Shown in pieces: positions 43,951 through 53,398 of a stretch of DNA of 64,000 bases. Under the pieces are notes generated by a model. It saw nothing but the letters and a program-made list of their open reading frames with translations. It did not search any database and was not told the origin of the DNA. Position 1 is the first letter of the stretch; each line of letters starts with the position of its first letter. The DNA comes from Igneacidithiobacillus sp041146875 (GTDB taxonomy: Bacteria; Pseudomonadota; Gammaproteobacteria; Acidithiobacillales; Acidithiobacillaceae). Both the position numbers and the translations under genes were made by a program. The stretch covers positions 70,471 to 134,470 of the forward strand of contig NZ_JBFRXP010000007.1 of the NCBI RefSeq assembly GCF_041146875.1, given 5' to 3'.

Positions 43951-44922
43951 ATGGACGCCAGCAACCAAAAGCGCCTGCTACGGGAAATGCTCTTCGCCCG
44001 CCGTTTTGAAGAGCGTTGTGCCCAAGCCTACCAAGAACGAGAAATCGGTGGCTTCCTCCACCTCTATCCGGGCCAGGAGGCCTGCGCCATTGGCGTATTG
44101 GAAAAGGCGCGCAAGGGTCAGGACTATGTAGTGACTGGCTATCGTGATCACGTCCATGCCATTCAGTGTGGCGCCGATCCCAAAGAAGTAATGGCCGAAC
44201 TCTATGGCAAGGAAACCGGGTCCTCTCGTGGTCGCGGTGGCTCCATGCACGTCTACGACGCCGAGCACCACTTCATGGGTGGCTATGCTTTGGTCGGTGG
44301 TCCTTTCCCGCTAGCAGCTGGTTTTGCCAAAGCGGTGAAGCTGCGCGGTGGCGACGAGATCGCCATCTGTTTCCTCGGTGACGGTGCCAACAACCAGGGC
44401 ACCTTCCACGAAACCATGAACATGGCCAGCCTGTGGAAGCTGCCGGTGCTCTTCGTCTGCGAAAACAACCTCTACGGGATTGGCACCGCCATCGAGCGCG
44501 CCTCTTCCGAAATCAACCAGTACCTGCGCGTTGCACCTTACAAAATCGCTGCTTCGCAGGTGGATGGTCAGGACATCGATGTCGTTATGGCAGAAGCGGA
44601 AAAGGCCATCCAGCACGTCCGTGAGAAGAGCGAACCTTATTTCCTGGAGCTAATGACCTACCGCCTGCGTGGTCATTCCATGTCCGATTCCGGTGCCTAC
44701 CGCAGCAAGGAAGAGGTAGAGCGCTGGGCGCAGCGTGACCCCATCGGTATCTACAAACGGCGACTGGAAGAGGCCGGGGTCATGGGTGACGCCGCCTTCC
44801 AGGCCATGGATCAGGAAATTCTGGATCAGATTGAAAACGAAATCGTCCGCTTTGCCCTCGAAAGCCCAGAGCCGCGGGTCGAGGATCTGGAGCGTTATGT
44901 CTATGTAGCAGAGGGAGCGTAA
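43951..44922 (+). CDS. pdhA: Pyruvate dehydrogenase E1 component, alpha subunit
   Basis: The 323-residue protein is the TPP-binding alpha chain of a heterotetrameric E1. It shows the FARRFEERCAQAYQEREIGG start, GSSRGRGGSMHV, the TPP/Mg motif GDGANNQGTFHETMNMA, the ENNLYGIGT region, and the phosphorylation-loop region YRLRGHSMSDSGAYRSKEE. CAGGGGGATT precedes the ATG at 43951. pdhB follows two bases after its stop. This E1 type pairs with the E2-E3 gene downstream. Confidence 0.93.
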   Translation: MDASNQKRLLREMLFARRFEERCAQAYQEREIGGFLHLYPGQEACAIGVLEKARKGQDYVVTGYRDHVHAIQCGADPKEVMAELYGKETGSSRGRGGSMHVYDAEHHFMGGYALVGGPFPLAAGFAKAVKLRGGDEIAICFLGDGANNQGTFHETMNMASLWKLPVLFVCENNLYGIGTAIERASSEINQYLRVAPYKIAASQVDGQDIDVVMAEAEKAIQHVREKSEPYFLELMTYRLRGHSMSDSGAYRSKEEVERWAQRDPIGIYKRRLEEAGVMGDAAFQAMDQEILDQIENEIVRFALESPEPRVEDLERYVYVAEGA

Positions 44923-44924
44923 GC

Positions 44925-45902
44925 ATGGCAGAAATGATGTATTGGCAGGCCATTCTGCGTGCCCACGATGAAGAGTTGGCGCGCGACCCCCTGGTATTTG
45001 CCATGGGCGAAGATATTGGTGTAGCCGGCGGTACCTATAAGGCTACCACCGGGCTCTATGCCAAATATGGCGCCGAACGGGTGATCGACACCCCCATCTC
45101 GGAAAACAGCTACACCGGCATTGGGGTTGGCGCGGCCATGCTCGGTTGCCGCCCAATCGTCGAGATCATGAGCGTGAACTTCGCCTGGCTGGCCATGGAT
45201 CAGCTCATGAACAACGCCGCCAAGATCCACTACATGTCCGGCGGCAAGATCCGCTGTCCCTTCGTGATGCGCGTACCGGGTGGCACCGCCCACCAGCTCG
45301 GGGCACAGCATTCGGCGCGTATGGAAAAAGTCTTTATGGGCATTTCCGGCCTGCGCGTGGTCACCCCAGCTACCTCCCGTGATGCCTATGGTCTACTCAA
45401 GAGTGCGGTGCGCTCCGATGATCCTGTCGTCATCATCGAACATGAGAGCATGTACAACCTCAAGGGCGAAGTGCCGGATGAGGAATTTTTTACGCCGCTG
45501 GAAGGCGTGCAAGTGATGCGCCCGGGGCGCGACTTGAGCATTTTTGCTTACAATATCAGTGTGCATTGGGCCTTGCAGGCAGCCGAACGTCTGGCCAAAG
45601 AAGGGATTGATGCCGAGGTGATTGATCTGCGTGCTCTGAAGCCCCTCGATCGTGCCGGCATTGCCGCCAGCGTACGCAAAACGCACCGTGCCCTGATCGT
45701 GGAGGAAGACGAGGCCCCGGTGGGTGTAGGCGCCGAGGTCATCGCCATGATCAACGAAGAGGCCTTCTTCGAGCTTGATGCGGCGCCCGTACGGGTGCAT
45801 GCGCGGGACGTGCCCATCCCCTACAACCGGCGTCTGGAAAAAGCGGCCATCCCCAATGCCGATGAAGTCGTGGCCGCAGCGCGCAAGCTGCTGGGCAAGT
45901 AA
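44925..45902 (+). CDS. pdhB: Pyruvate dehydrogenase E1 component, beta subunit
   Basis: The 325-residue beta chain completes the E1 active site. Family segments are VFAMGEDIGVAGGTYKATTG, the DTPISENSYTGIGVGAAM region, PGGTAHQLGAQHS and the C-terminal transketolase domain with EVIDLRALKPLD and VEEDEAPVGVGAEV. The substrate could in principle be another 2-oxo acid, but the pdhA partner and E2 lipoyl domains favour pyruvate. Confidence 0.93.
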   Translation: MAEMMYWQAILRAHDEELARDPLVFAMGEDIGVAGGTYKATTGLYAKYGAERVIDTPISENSYTGIGVGAAMLGCRPIVEIMSVNFAWLAMDQLMNNAAKIHYMSGGKIRCPFVMRVPGGTAHQLGAQHSARMEKVFMGISGLRVVTPATSRDAYGLLKSAVRSDDPVVIIEHESMYNLKGEVPDEEFFTPLEGVQVMRPGRDLSIFAYNISVHWALQAAERLAKEGIDAEVIDLRALKPLDRAGIAASVRKTHRALIVEEDEAPVGVGAEVIAMINEEAFFELDAAPVRVHARDVPIPYNRRLEKAAIPNADEVVAAARKLLGK

Positions 45903-45949
45903 CACTGGGCGCCAGTTGGCGCCCACCCCCTTTTCTGAAATGGTGAACC

Positions 45950-48934
45950 ATGGCTGAAGCATACGTCATCAAGATGCCCCAATTGTCGGATACCATGACC
46001 GAGGGCGTGCTGGTCTCCTGGGAGAAACAACCCGGCGAGCGCGTCGAGCGTGGTGACGTCGTCGCTACGGTGGAGACCGACAAGGCCATCATGGATGTCG
46101 AGGTCTTCCGCGCCGGCTATCTGGCCGGCCCCTTGGCAGCGGTAGATGCGGTGGTGCCGGTGGGCGAAGCCATTGCCTATCTCGTAGATAGCCCGGATGC
46201 AACGGTAGAAGTCAGTGCAAGCCCCGCAGCCTCAGTGGCAAGCAGTCCTGCACCCACCGTAGCCCCTAACGCCAATCTCAGTTATGCGATCAAGATGCCG
46301 CAATTGTCGGACACTATGACCGAAGGCGTGCTGGTCTCCTGGGAGAAACAGCTGGGCGAGCGTATCGAACGCGGTGATGTAGTTGCTACGGTAGAAACCG
46401 ACAAGGCGATCATGGACGTGGAAGTCTTCCGCGCTGGTTTCCTCTCCGGCCCCCTGGTGACGGTGGACGTAGTGGTGCCCGTGGGAGAACCCATCGCCTA
46501 TCTGGTCGATAACGCCGAACAAGTCTGTCGTGATACGGCCAATGCTGGTGCAGCAAAGGCGAGCAGTCCAGCGTCGAGTCCCGCTGCATCGGTGTCTGTA
46601 CCATCGTCTGCCAGCCCGGCACCCAGCCCGCAGCCTGCGGCGCGGATTGCCGGTGCCCAGCCGGTGGCGCGCCCCAGTACCGGCGCTGCTAGCCCCTACG
46701 CCCGCCTGCTGGCTGGCGAGCGTGGCGTATCTCTGGAGGGCCTGCGCGGGACGGGTCCTGCCGGTGTCATTGTTGGTGCCGACGTCTTGGCGCAGGGTGG
46801 CAGCGTGTCCTTACCAGTAGCAGGGGTCTCGCCAAGTATTCCAGTGGCGCCCGCAGTACCCGGCAATGGCCGCCCGATGAGTGCTATCGAGAAGGCGATC
46901 AGTCAGGCGATGACGGCGTCGCTGAGTATCCCCGTCTTTCATGTCACCATGCATGTACAGCCCGATGCTCTCATTCGTGCGGCCAAGGCCAGTGGCGTCT
47001 CGGTCACTATTGCTCTGGCTAAGGCAGCCTCTGCTGCCATCGCCAAGCACCCGCTGATCAATGCCGCCTATCAGCCCGGCGACCGCATCGTCGACAATCG
47101 CCCGCACGACATCGGTATTGCCGCGACCACCGAAGACGGTGGCCTGGTGGTGCCGGTCTTGCGCGACGTTGCCGCACAGTCCTTGGCAGAATTGCAAGCG
47201 GCCTGGAAGCCGTTGCTGGAAAAGGCGCGCAAGCGGCGCATGAGCCCAGCGGAATACCAAAATCCGACCTTCACCATCTCTAATATGGGCATGTACGGCA
47301 TCAGTCAGTTCGACGCCATCGTTACCCCCGGTACTGCGGCCATCCTTGCCATTGCCGCGACGGGACCGCAGGGCATGCCCATCACCATCACCGCCGACCA
47401 CCGTGTGGTCAACGGCGCCGAGGCAGCTGCCTTCCTCAAGGATTTACAGACCGCCATTGAGCAACCGGAAAGCTGGGCGGGCAGCAGCGGGCCCATCATC
47501 CCTGAGGGTGACTATGGCACCCAAGTGCTGGTCATTGGTGGCGGCCCGGGCGGTGAGGACTGTGCGCGCGAGCTTGCCGAGCATGGCATTCGGGTTACCC
47601 TGGTCAACAACGCCCCCTACCCTGGCGGTGAATGCCTGTGGCGCGGTTGCATCCCCTCCAAGGCCTGGCGCGCCGCGGCAGATCGCATTCGCGATCGCGC
47701 CCACGACGCCGCTATGGGCATAGAGCTGGGCGCAGCGAAGCTCGACTGGGCGCAGCTGGAGAAGCATCGCCGTGGCATCCTGCAAACGCGCGGGGAAATG
47801 GCGCTGAAGACCGACCAAGGCATAAAAATCCAGGTGCTCGAAGGCTTCGCCCACTTCACCGGGCCGCATAGCGTCGAGATCAGTGGTAAGGACGCGCGCA
47901 GCCTGAGCTTTGGCGCCTGCGTCATTGCCACCGGTGCGCCGGCCTTTGTGCCGCCCATCCCGGGTGCGCAAGAGGCCTTAGCGGCGGGCGCCGCCGTAAC
48001 CTCGGACACCGTCTGGGAATTGAGTGCTCCACCGAAAAAGCTCTGCGTCATTGGTGCCGGGGCCATTGGCATGGAAATGGCGCAGATGTTCCACGATTTT
48101 GGTGCCGAGGTACTGGTCCTCGAGGCCCTGCCGCGTCCAGTGGCGGAAATGGAGAAAGAGGTTGCCGAGCAGTTGATGGCGGTCATTGCCAAAAATAGCC
48201 CGCGCCTGACAGTACGTACCGGCGTGCAGGTGCAAAAAATCAGTGGTAGTAAAGGGGATGTCACGGTCCTGTACCGCGACGTCGAGGGCCAGGAGCAGCA
48301 GTACGCTGCTGATCTACTGTTGATTGCTACTGGCAAACGTCCCCATACCGAGGCCCTGCAACTGGACAAGGCCGGGGTGCAGCTCAGTGAGCGTGGCGCC
48401 ATCGCCGCCGATGCCCGCTGTCAGACCAACGTGCCACATATCTTTGCTGTGGGCGACGTCATCGGCGGCTATATGCTGGCGCACACGGCCGGCCAACAGG
48501 GCCGGGTGGCGGCCGCGAACCTCCTGGGCGAACGGGCAGTCTATGATGCGCGCAAGGATAGCGGCGTGACTTTCACCCGTCCGCAAGTGGCCTTTGTCGG
48601 GCTTTCTGGTGAACAGGCCAAGGCGGCAGGCATGGACGTAGCCGAGGTCAAGGTGCCACTGTCCATCGATGCCAAGGCGATGATGACCGGCGAGACCGAC
48701 GGCTTAATCAAGCTGGTAGCCGACAAAAAAAGCCAACGCATCGTTGGCGTGCATTTTTTGGCCGACCATGCCGATACCCTGGTGGGTGAGGCAGTGATGA
48801 TGGTCCATGGTGAAATGACCTTGGCGCAGGTGGGCAGCGCCATCCATCCTCACCCCACGCAAACGGAGCTCTTCGGCGAAATGGCGCGGCGCCTGCAGTC
48901 ACGCCTGCGGCGCTCGGCACGCAACAGCCGCTAA
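45950..48934 (+). CDS. Fused dihydrolipoyl acetyltransferase (E2) and dihydrolipoyl dehydrogenase (E3)
   Basis: The single 994-residue reading frame contains two near-identical lipoyl domains (lipoylated lysines K45 and K152, each in VETDKAIMDV), an Ala/Ser/Pro linker, and an E1/E3-binding domain (about 247-280, SPYARLLAGERGV). The E2 acetyltransferase core (about 305-503) has the active-site H484 in ADHRVVNGAE. From about residue 521 a complete FAD/NAD E3 follows: FAD fold VLVIGGGPGGEDCA, redox disulphide C562/C567 in GGECLWRGCIPSK, NAD fold CVIGAGAIGMEMA, and the C-terminal HPHPTQTE. E2 and E3 are normally separate genes. The reading frame is continuous with no sign of a missing stop. It would form an E1-E2-E3 pyruvate dehydrogenase complex with pdhAB, with E3 covalently tethered to the E2 core. 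Confidence 0.9.
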   Translation: MAEAYVIKMPQLSDTMTEGVLVSWEKQPGERVERGDVVATVETDKAIMDVEVFRAGYLAGPLAAVDAVVPVGEAIAYLVDSPDATVEVSASPAASVASSPAPTVAPNANLSYAIKMPQLSDTMTEGVLVSWEKQLGERIERGDVVATVETDKAIMDVEVFRAGFLSGPLVTVDVVVPVGEPIAYLVDNAEQVCRDTANAGAAKASSPASSPAASVSVPSSASPAPSPQPAARIAGAQPVARPSTGAASPYARLLAGERGVSLEGLRGTGPAGVIVGADVLAQGGSVSLPVAGVSPSIPVAPAVPGNGRPMSAIEKAISQAMTASLSIPVFHVTMHVQPDALIRAAKASGVSVTIALAKAASAAIAKHPLINAAYQPGDRIVDNRPHDIGIAATTEDGGLVVPVLRDVAAQSLAELQAAWKPLLEKARKRRMSPAEYQNPTFTISNMGMYGISQFDAIVTPGTAAILAIAATGPQGMPITITADHRVVNGAEAAAFLKDLQTAIEQPESWAGSSGPIIPEGDYGTQVLVIGGGPGGEDCARELAEHGIRVTLVNNAPYPGGECLWRGCIPSKAWRAAADRIRDRAHDAAMGIELGAAKLDWAQLEKHRRGILQTRGEMALKTDQGIKIQVLEGFAHFTGPHSVEISGKDARSLSFGACVIATGAPAFVPPIPGAQEALAAGAAVTSDTVWELSAPPKKLCVIGAGAIGMEMAQMFHDFGAEVLVLEALPRPVAEMEKEVAEQLMAVIAKNSPRLTVRTGVQVQKISGSKGDVTVLYRDVEGQEQQYAADLLLIATGKRPHTEALQLDKAGVQLSERGAIAADARCQTNVPHIFAVGDVIGGYMLAHTAGQQGRVAAANLLGERAVYDARKDSGVTFTRPQVAFVGLSGEQAKAAGMDVAEVKVPLSIDAKAMMTGETDGLIKLVADKKSQRIVGVHFLADHADTLVGEAVMMVHGEMTLAQVGSAIHPHPTQTELFGEMARRLQSRLRRSARNSR

Positions 48935-48939
48935 AGCCA

Positions 48940-49407
48940 TTGAACGAGCGCGAGCACAAGCCGACCACTAGCCAAAGCGAAATCGCCGGGCTGCGCGGCT
49001 CGGTGATCCGTTTTTATGGGAAGATGCTGGATTTTATCATCACCATCCTCATCTTCCTCATGCTGGTTACCTTGCTCTATGCCGTTTGGAGCCTGATCGG
49101 CGATGTGTACACGGCATTTTTCAGTTTGCATCAGGAGCAGGTCATCTCCAGCCTGGTCTCCGATGTGCTCTCGGTTTTCGTTCTCATCGAGCTCTTTCGC
49201 ACCTTTACCGATTATCTCGAGTATCACCGGATCCGATTGCGTGTACTGGCCGAGGTCGCCATCGTCTTCGTCCTGCGCGAACTTTTCATTGGCCTCTATG
49301 CGCATCGCCTCGGCCCTCTGGATCTGCTCGCCACGGCAGCGCTCTTGGCCGTGCTGATTGCCGCGCGCGTCGCCGCCATCCAATTTGTGCCCAAACGTGA
49401 TTCCTGA
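48940..49407 (+). CDS. PsiE-like phosphate-starvation membrane protein
   Basis: The 155-residue protein has four hydrophobic helices (about residues 28-52, 65-88, 98-118 and 122-146) and resembles PsiE: FYGKMLDFIITILIFLMLVT, then FRTFTDYLEYHRIRLRVLAE. The biochemical role of PsiE is unknown. The start is TTG at 48940, five bases after the E2-E3 stop. It may be cotranscribed with the pdh genes. Confidence 0.75.
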   Translation: MNEREHKPTTSQSEIAGLRGSVIRFYGKMLDFIITILIFLMLVTLLYAVWSLIGDVYTAFFSLHQEQVISSLVSDVLSVFVLIELFRTFTDYLEYHRIRLRVLAEVAIVFVLRELFIGLYAHRLGPLDLLATAALLAVLIAARVAAIQFVPKRDS

Positions 49408-49495
49408 CGTGCCTTGACGTAGTACAGAAAAGGCGAGCAAAATAATCGGGTATTTCTGACCAGTAGCGCGCATTGAGCGTGAGGAGAATGTAGGT

Positions 49496-49867
49496 ATGAG
49501 CACGGCTACGGAAACCATGACCAATCTTGACACCCTACCCCCGGTGATGACCCTCACCGACAGTGCGGCAGACAAAATCAAGTCCTTGATCGAAGAAGAA
49601 GGCAGCCCAGATCTCAAGCTGCGGGTATTCGTTACCGGTGGCGGTTGCTCGGGCTTTCAGTATGGCTTTACCTTTGATGAAAACGTCAACGACGGTGATA
49701 CCGAAGTTGAGCAGTTTGGCGTCAGCTTGCTGGTCGATCCGATGAGCTACCAGTATCTGGTCGGTGCAGAAATCGACTACAGCGAGGGCTTGGAAGGCGC
49801 GCAGTTTGTTATCAAGAACCCCAACGCTACCACTACCTGTGGTTGCGGATCGTCTTTCTCTGCCTGA
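49496..49867 (+). CDS. erpA: A-type iron-sulphur cluster insertion protein ErpA
   Basis: The 123-residue carrier has the three A-type cysteines C51 (TGGGCSGFQYGF), C115 and C117 (TTTCGCGSSF). It transfers Fe-S clusters to apoproteins, for example IspG/H. The N-terminal 15 residues are an extension compared with E. coli. GAGGAGAATGTAGGT before the ATG supports the start. It stands alone with its own terminator, away from any isc/suf genes. Confidence 0.93.
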   Translation: MSTATETMTNLDTLPPVMTLTDSAADKIKSLIEEEGSPDLKLRVFVTGGGCSGFQYGFTFDENVNDGDTEVEQFGVSLLVDPMSYQYLVGAEIDYSEGLEGAQFVIKNPNATTTCGCGSSFSA

Positions 49868-49888
49868 ACACGCAGACAGTCCAGTGAA

Positions 49889-49920
49889 AAAGGGAGGCGC
49901 CTGTCTCCCTTTCTTTTTTT
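49889..49920 (+). terminator. Intrinsic terminator after erpA
   Basis: AAAGGGAG (49889-49896) pairs with CTCCCTTT (49905-49912) over an eight-base loop and is followed by C and seven T residues. Confidence 0.85.
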
Positions 49921-49971
49921 CCGCGGGGTATGATGCAAGACATCCTCCCCTTCGCCCCAAGGAGAAGCGCC

Positions 49972-51135
49972 ATGACTGATGCCACTGTCGTCCCCGGACT
50001 AGAGGGAGTTCCCGCTACGCATTCTGCCATCTCCAATATCGACGGCTCTGCTGGCTTGCTCTCCTATCGTGGCTATCCCATCGCCGAACTGGTAGCGCAG
50101 AGTAACTACGAAGAAGTCGCGCTGCTATTGTTGGATGGTGAGCTACCGCAGGCCAAGGATCTGCAGCGTTTCGATGCCGGCCTGCGCGCCCATCGCCAAG
50201 TAAAGTACAACGTGCGCGAGATCATGAAGTTTCTGCCGGTGACCGGGCACCCCATGGATATGCTGCATTGCGCAATTGCCAGCCTGGGGATGTTCTATCC
50301 GCAGCAGGAACTTTCTGATGCCGAACGCGACAATGCCTCGCATCTCGATGCCATGGCCATGCGTATTATTGCCCGCATTCCTACCATCGTCGCCATGTGG
50401 GATCAGATGCGCTTTGGCAACGACCCAATTCCGCCGCGTGCCGATCTCTCCCATGCGGCGAACTTTCTCTACATGCTGCATGGGCGCGAGCCAGACCCCT
50501 TACATGCGCGCATCCTTGATGCCTGCTTCATTTTGCATGCGGAGCACACTATCAATGCCAGTACCTTCTCGGTGCTGGTCAGTACCTCCACCCTCACCAA
50601 CCCTTACCACGTGATTGCCGGGGCCATTGGTACCCTGGCCGGTCCGCTGCATGGTGGCGCCAATCAGCGCGTGGTGGAGATGCTGGAGGAGATTGGCAGC
50701 GTCGACAACGTTGTCCCCTTTCTCGAGGCACGGCTCGCGGCCAAAGAGAAGATCTGGGGCTTTGGCCATCGTGTGTACAAGACTACCGACCCGCGCGCGG
50801 CCATTCTCAAGGAGATGATGGCGGACTTGGCACAGGCTGGCCACCTGCGGCAAAGCAAGCAATTTGCCATTGCCCGCGCCCTGGAAGATGCGGCAGCGGA
50901 GCGCTTGGGGCCCAAGGGCATCCACGCTAATGTCGATTTCTACTCGGGCGTTCTCTACCATGAAATGGGGATCCGCAGCGATCTCTTCACCCCCATTTTT
51001 GCCATGGCGCGTAGCGTCGGTTGGTTGGCACACTGGCGTGAACAGCTCAGTAACAATCGCATCTTCCGTCCCACGCAAAACTATACGGGTGCCCCGATGC
51101 GTGGCTATAAACCCCTTGCGGAGCGTCATACTTGA
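49972..51135 (+). CDS. gltA: Citrate synthase
   Basis: The 387-residue enzyme condenses oxaloacetate and acetyl-CoA. The catalytic histidines lie in HAEHTINASTFS, LHGGANQRVVEM and GFGHRVYKTTDPRA; the C-terminal Asp region is HANVDFYSGVLYHEMGI. Its length fits the short dimeric (archaeal/Gram-positive-like) type rather than the hexameric type of E. coli. AAGGAGAAGCGCC before the ATG at 49972 decides the start. A 2-methylcitrate synthase cannot be excluded by sequence, but no prp genes are near. gshA overlaps its stop codon. Confidence 0.88.
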   Translation: MTDATVVPGLEGVPATHSAISNIDGSAGLLSYRGYPIAELVAQSNYEEVALLLLDGELPQAKDLQRFDAGLRAHRQVKYNVREIMKFLPVTGHPMDMLHCAIASLGMFYPQQELSDAERDNASHLDAMAMRIIARIPTIVAMWDQMRFGNDPIPPRADLSHAANFLYMLHGREPDPLHARILDACFILHAEHTINASTFSVLVSTSTLTNPYHVIAGAIGTLAGPLHGGANQRVVEMLEEIGSVDNVVPFLEARLAAKEKIWGFGHRVYKTTDPRAAILKEMMADLAQAGHLRQSKQFAIARALEDAAAERLGPKGIHANVDFYSGVLYHEMGIRSDLFTPIFAMARSVGWLAHWREQLSNNRIFRPTQNYTGAPMRGYKPLAERHT

Positions 51136-52427
51136 TTTCCGTTCTCTCTACCCCACCGCGCCTGGTTACCAACCAGGTCGCGCCTTTGCACGAGCTGGAA
51201 GAGCATCTGATTCGCAACCAGTGCGCCATCGAGCGATGGTTCCGCTGTCAGTGGCAGACCACGCCGCCGCCCTTCTATGGCTCGGTGGATTTGCGCAACT
51301 CCGGTTTCAAACTGGCGCCCATTGATACCAATTTGTTTCCTGCGGGTTTCAACAACCTCAATCCAGAGCATGCGGCGCTGCACATTACCGCCATCCAGCA
51401 TTATCTCGACCAGTATCACCCCAGTCTGGAGCGCCTGCTGCTCATCCCGGAAAACCACACCCGCAATCTATTCTATCTGGAGAACGTCGCACGTCTGGCA
51501 GAACTACTGCGTGAGGCGGGGCTGGAAGTGCGCGTTGGGTCCTGGGCGATTGAGAGTACGCAGAAACACGATTTGCCCTCGGGAGAACGACTGCTGATCG
51601 AGCCTTTGCAGCGCGTGGGCGCGCGCCTTCTAGTGGCGGGTTTCGACCCCGAGCTGATCCTGCTCAACAACGATCTATCCGGCGGCGTGCCGGAAATATT
51701 GCAGGGTATCGAACAAGATGTACTGCCACCCTTGGCGGCGGGTTGGCAGACGCGGCGCAAGAGCCAGCATTTCGCCCACTATCGGCGCCTGGCAGTGGAA
51801 TTTGCCGAAGTGATCGACATCGACCCTTGGCTCATCGATCCGTTTTTTCGTCGCTGTAGCGAGATCAACTTTCTGCAAGCCGAGGGGCTGGATTGCTTGG
51901 TCAACAACGTCGATGCGGTCATTGCGGAAATTGCCGAGCGCTATCGTCATTATGGTATCGATGCGCGCCCGTTCGTTATCGTCAAGGCCGATGCCGGCAC
52001 CTATGGCATGGGCGTGATGACCGCCTATTCCGGTGCCGAGCTGCGCGAGCTGAATCGCAGGGCGCGCACTCGCATGGCGAAGAGCAAGGAAGGCGTGCCA
52101 GTGAGTGACGTCTTTATCCAGGAAGGGGTCTATACCTTTGAGCAGACCCCCGAGGATTTTGTTGCCGAGCCCGTCGTGTACCTGTTGGGGCAACAGGTCC
52201 TGGGCGGCTTTTACCGCGTCCATCGCGAGAAGGGCATTGATGAAAGTCTCAACGCCCCTGGTGCCCATTTCGAGCCCATGGCCTTTGCCGAACCGGGCAT
52301 CAATCCCTGTCGCAAATCCGAGCCCGATGCCCCCATCAACCGCCATTACGCCTACGGTGTCATCGCCCGCCTGGCTCTGCTGGCTGCGGCGCGCGAGGCC
52401 GAGGACTGGCGTCAGGCGGAGCGCTAA
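51132..52427 (+). CDS. gshA: Glutamate-cysteine ligase, ferrooxidans type
   Basis: The 431-residue enzyme catalyses the first glutathione step. It belongs to the GshA family first described from Acidithiobacillus ferrooxidans, which is unrelated in primary sequence to E. coli GshA: YGSVDLRNSGFKLAPIDTNL near residue 50, PENHTRNLFYLENV, KADAGTYGMGV and EGVYTFEQ. The start is TTG at 51132, overlapping the gltA stop, with GCGGAG upstream. gshB follows three bases after it. Confidence 0.9.
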   Translation: MISVLSTPPRLVTNQVAPLHELEEHLIRNQCAIERWFRCQWQTTPPPFYGSVDLRNSGFKLAPIDTNLFPAGFNNLNPEHAALHITAIQHYLDQYHPSLERLLLIPENHTRNLFYLENVARLAELLREAGLEVRVGSWAIESTQKHDLPSGERLLIEPLQRVGARLLVAGFDPELILLNNDLSGGVPEILQGIEQDVLPPLAAGWQTRRKSQHFAHYRRLAVEFAEVIDIDPWLIDPFFRRCSEINFLQAEGLDCLVNNVDAVIAEIAERYRHYGIDARPFVIVKADAGTYGMGVMTAYSGAELRELNRRARTRMAKSKEGVPVSDVFIQEGVYTFEQTPEDFVAEPVVYLLGQQVLGGFYRVHREKGIDESLNAPGAHFEPMAFAEPGINPCRKSEPDAPINRHYAYGVIARLALLAAAREAEDWRQAER

Positions 52428-52429
52428 AC

Positions 52430-53359
52430 ATGCACATTGCGGTATTGATGGACCCCATCGCGGGGATCAAGCCGGCCAAGGATACGACCTTGGCCATGCT
52501 CCTGTCGGCGCAGGCGCGTGGGCACGAATGCTGGGTGTTTACCCTCGATACCCTGTCCCTGCACGATGGGCAGGCTTGGGGCCAAGTACAAGCGGTACAG
52601 GTACGCGATGAACAGGCTGATTTTTATCAGTTGGGTGAGCGCCAGAGCCTACCCCTGAGCGCCTTCGATTGTGTGCTAATGCGTAAGGACCCACCGGTGG
52701 ATATGGATTTTCTCCATGCCTGTCAGATCCTCGAACATGCCGGCACCTGGGTCGTCAATGAACCAGCCTCTATTCGTCTCGCCAACGAAAAGCTCTTCCC
52801 TCTGCAGTTTTCTCGCTGGTTGCCTCCCTATTTGGTCAGCCGCGATATGAGTGAGCTGCGCGCCTTTCTGCGCGAGCAGGGCGAAATTGTCGTCAAACCT
52901 CTGGCCGCGCGCGGCGGCGAGGGGATTTTTTACCTGCATGGCGAAGATCGTAACGTCGGCTCCATCCTCGAAACGATCACCGGTCGTGGCGCCCATTTTG
53001 TCATGGCACAACGTTATCTGCCGGCTATCCGCCAGGGCGACAAGCGTATCCTGTTGGTCGATGGCGATGCCATCCCCGGTGGCATGTTACGCGTGCCCGC
53101 GGCCGATGATTTCCGTGGCAACCTGGTTGCCGGCGCCCAGGCCGTTGCCGCCGAGCTTAGCGCCGCCGAGCAGGAACTCTGCGCCGAGATTGGGCCGGTG
53201 TTGCGGCAGATGGGGCTGCTCTTTGTTGGCATCGACGTAATTGGCGAACGGCTCACCGAAATCAACGTTACGAGCCCGACCGGGGCACGGGAAATCCGCC
53301 GCTTCTTTGGCGTCGATGCTACCGAGCTGCTGTGGGCGCGGATCGAACGCGGTCACTAA
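52430..53359 (+). CDS. gshB: Glutathione synthetase
   Basis: The 309-residue ATP-grasp enzyme adds glycine to gamma-glutamylcysteine. Markers are VLMDPIAGIKPAKDTTLAML, the RKDPPVDMDFLHACQILE loop, the ATP-binding VVKPLAARGGEGIFYL, and IDVIGERLTEINVTSPTGAREI. The gshA-gshB pair is contiguous. The gshB-yqgE-ruvX-pyrRBC' order that follows is conserved in Pseudomonas-like genomes. Confidence 0.95.
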   Translation: MHIAVLMDPIAGIKPAKDTTLAMLLSAQARGHECWVFTLDTLSLHDGQAWGQVQAVQVRDEQADFYQLGERQSLPLSAFDCVLMRKDPPVDMDFLHACQILEHAGTWVVNEPASIRLANEKLFPLQFSRWLPPYLVSRDMSELRAFLREQGEIVVKPLAARGGEGIFYLHGEDRNVGSILETITGRGAHFVMAQRYLPAIRQGDKRILLVDGDAIPGGMLRVPAADDFRGNLVAGAQAVAAELSAAEQELCAEIGPVLRQMGLLFVGIDVIGERLTEINVTSPTGAREIRRFFGVDATELLWARIERGH

Positions 53360-53398
53360 GACTGCCCTTTACCGGGCAAAGCGCGGTATCATAGCGCC

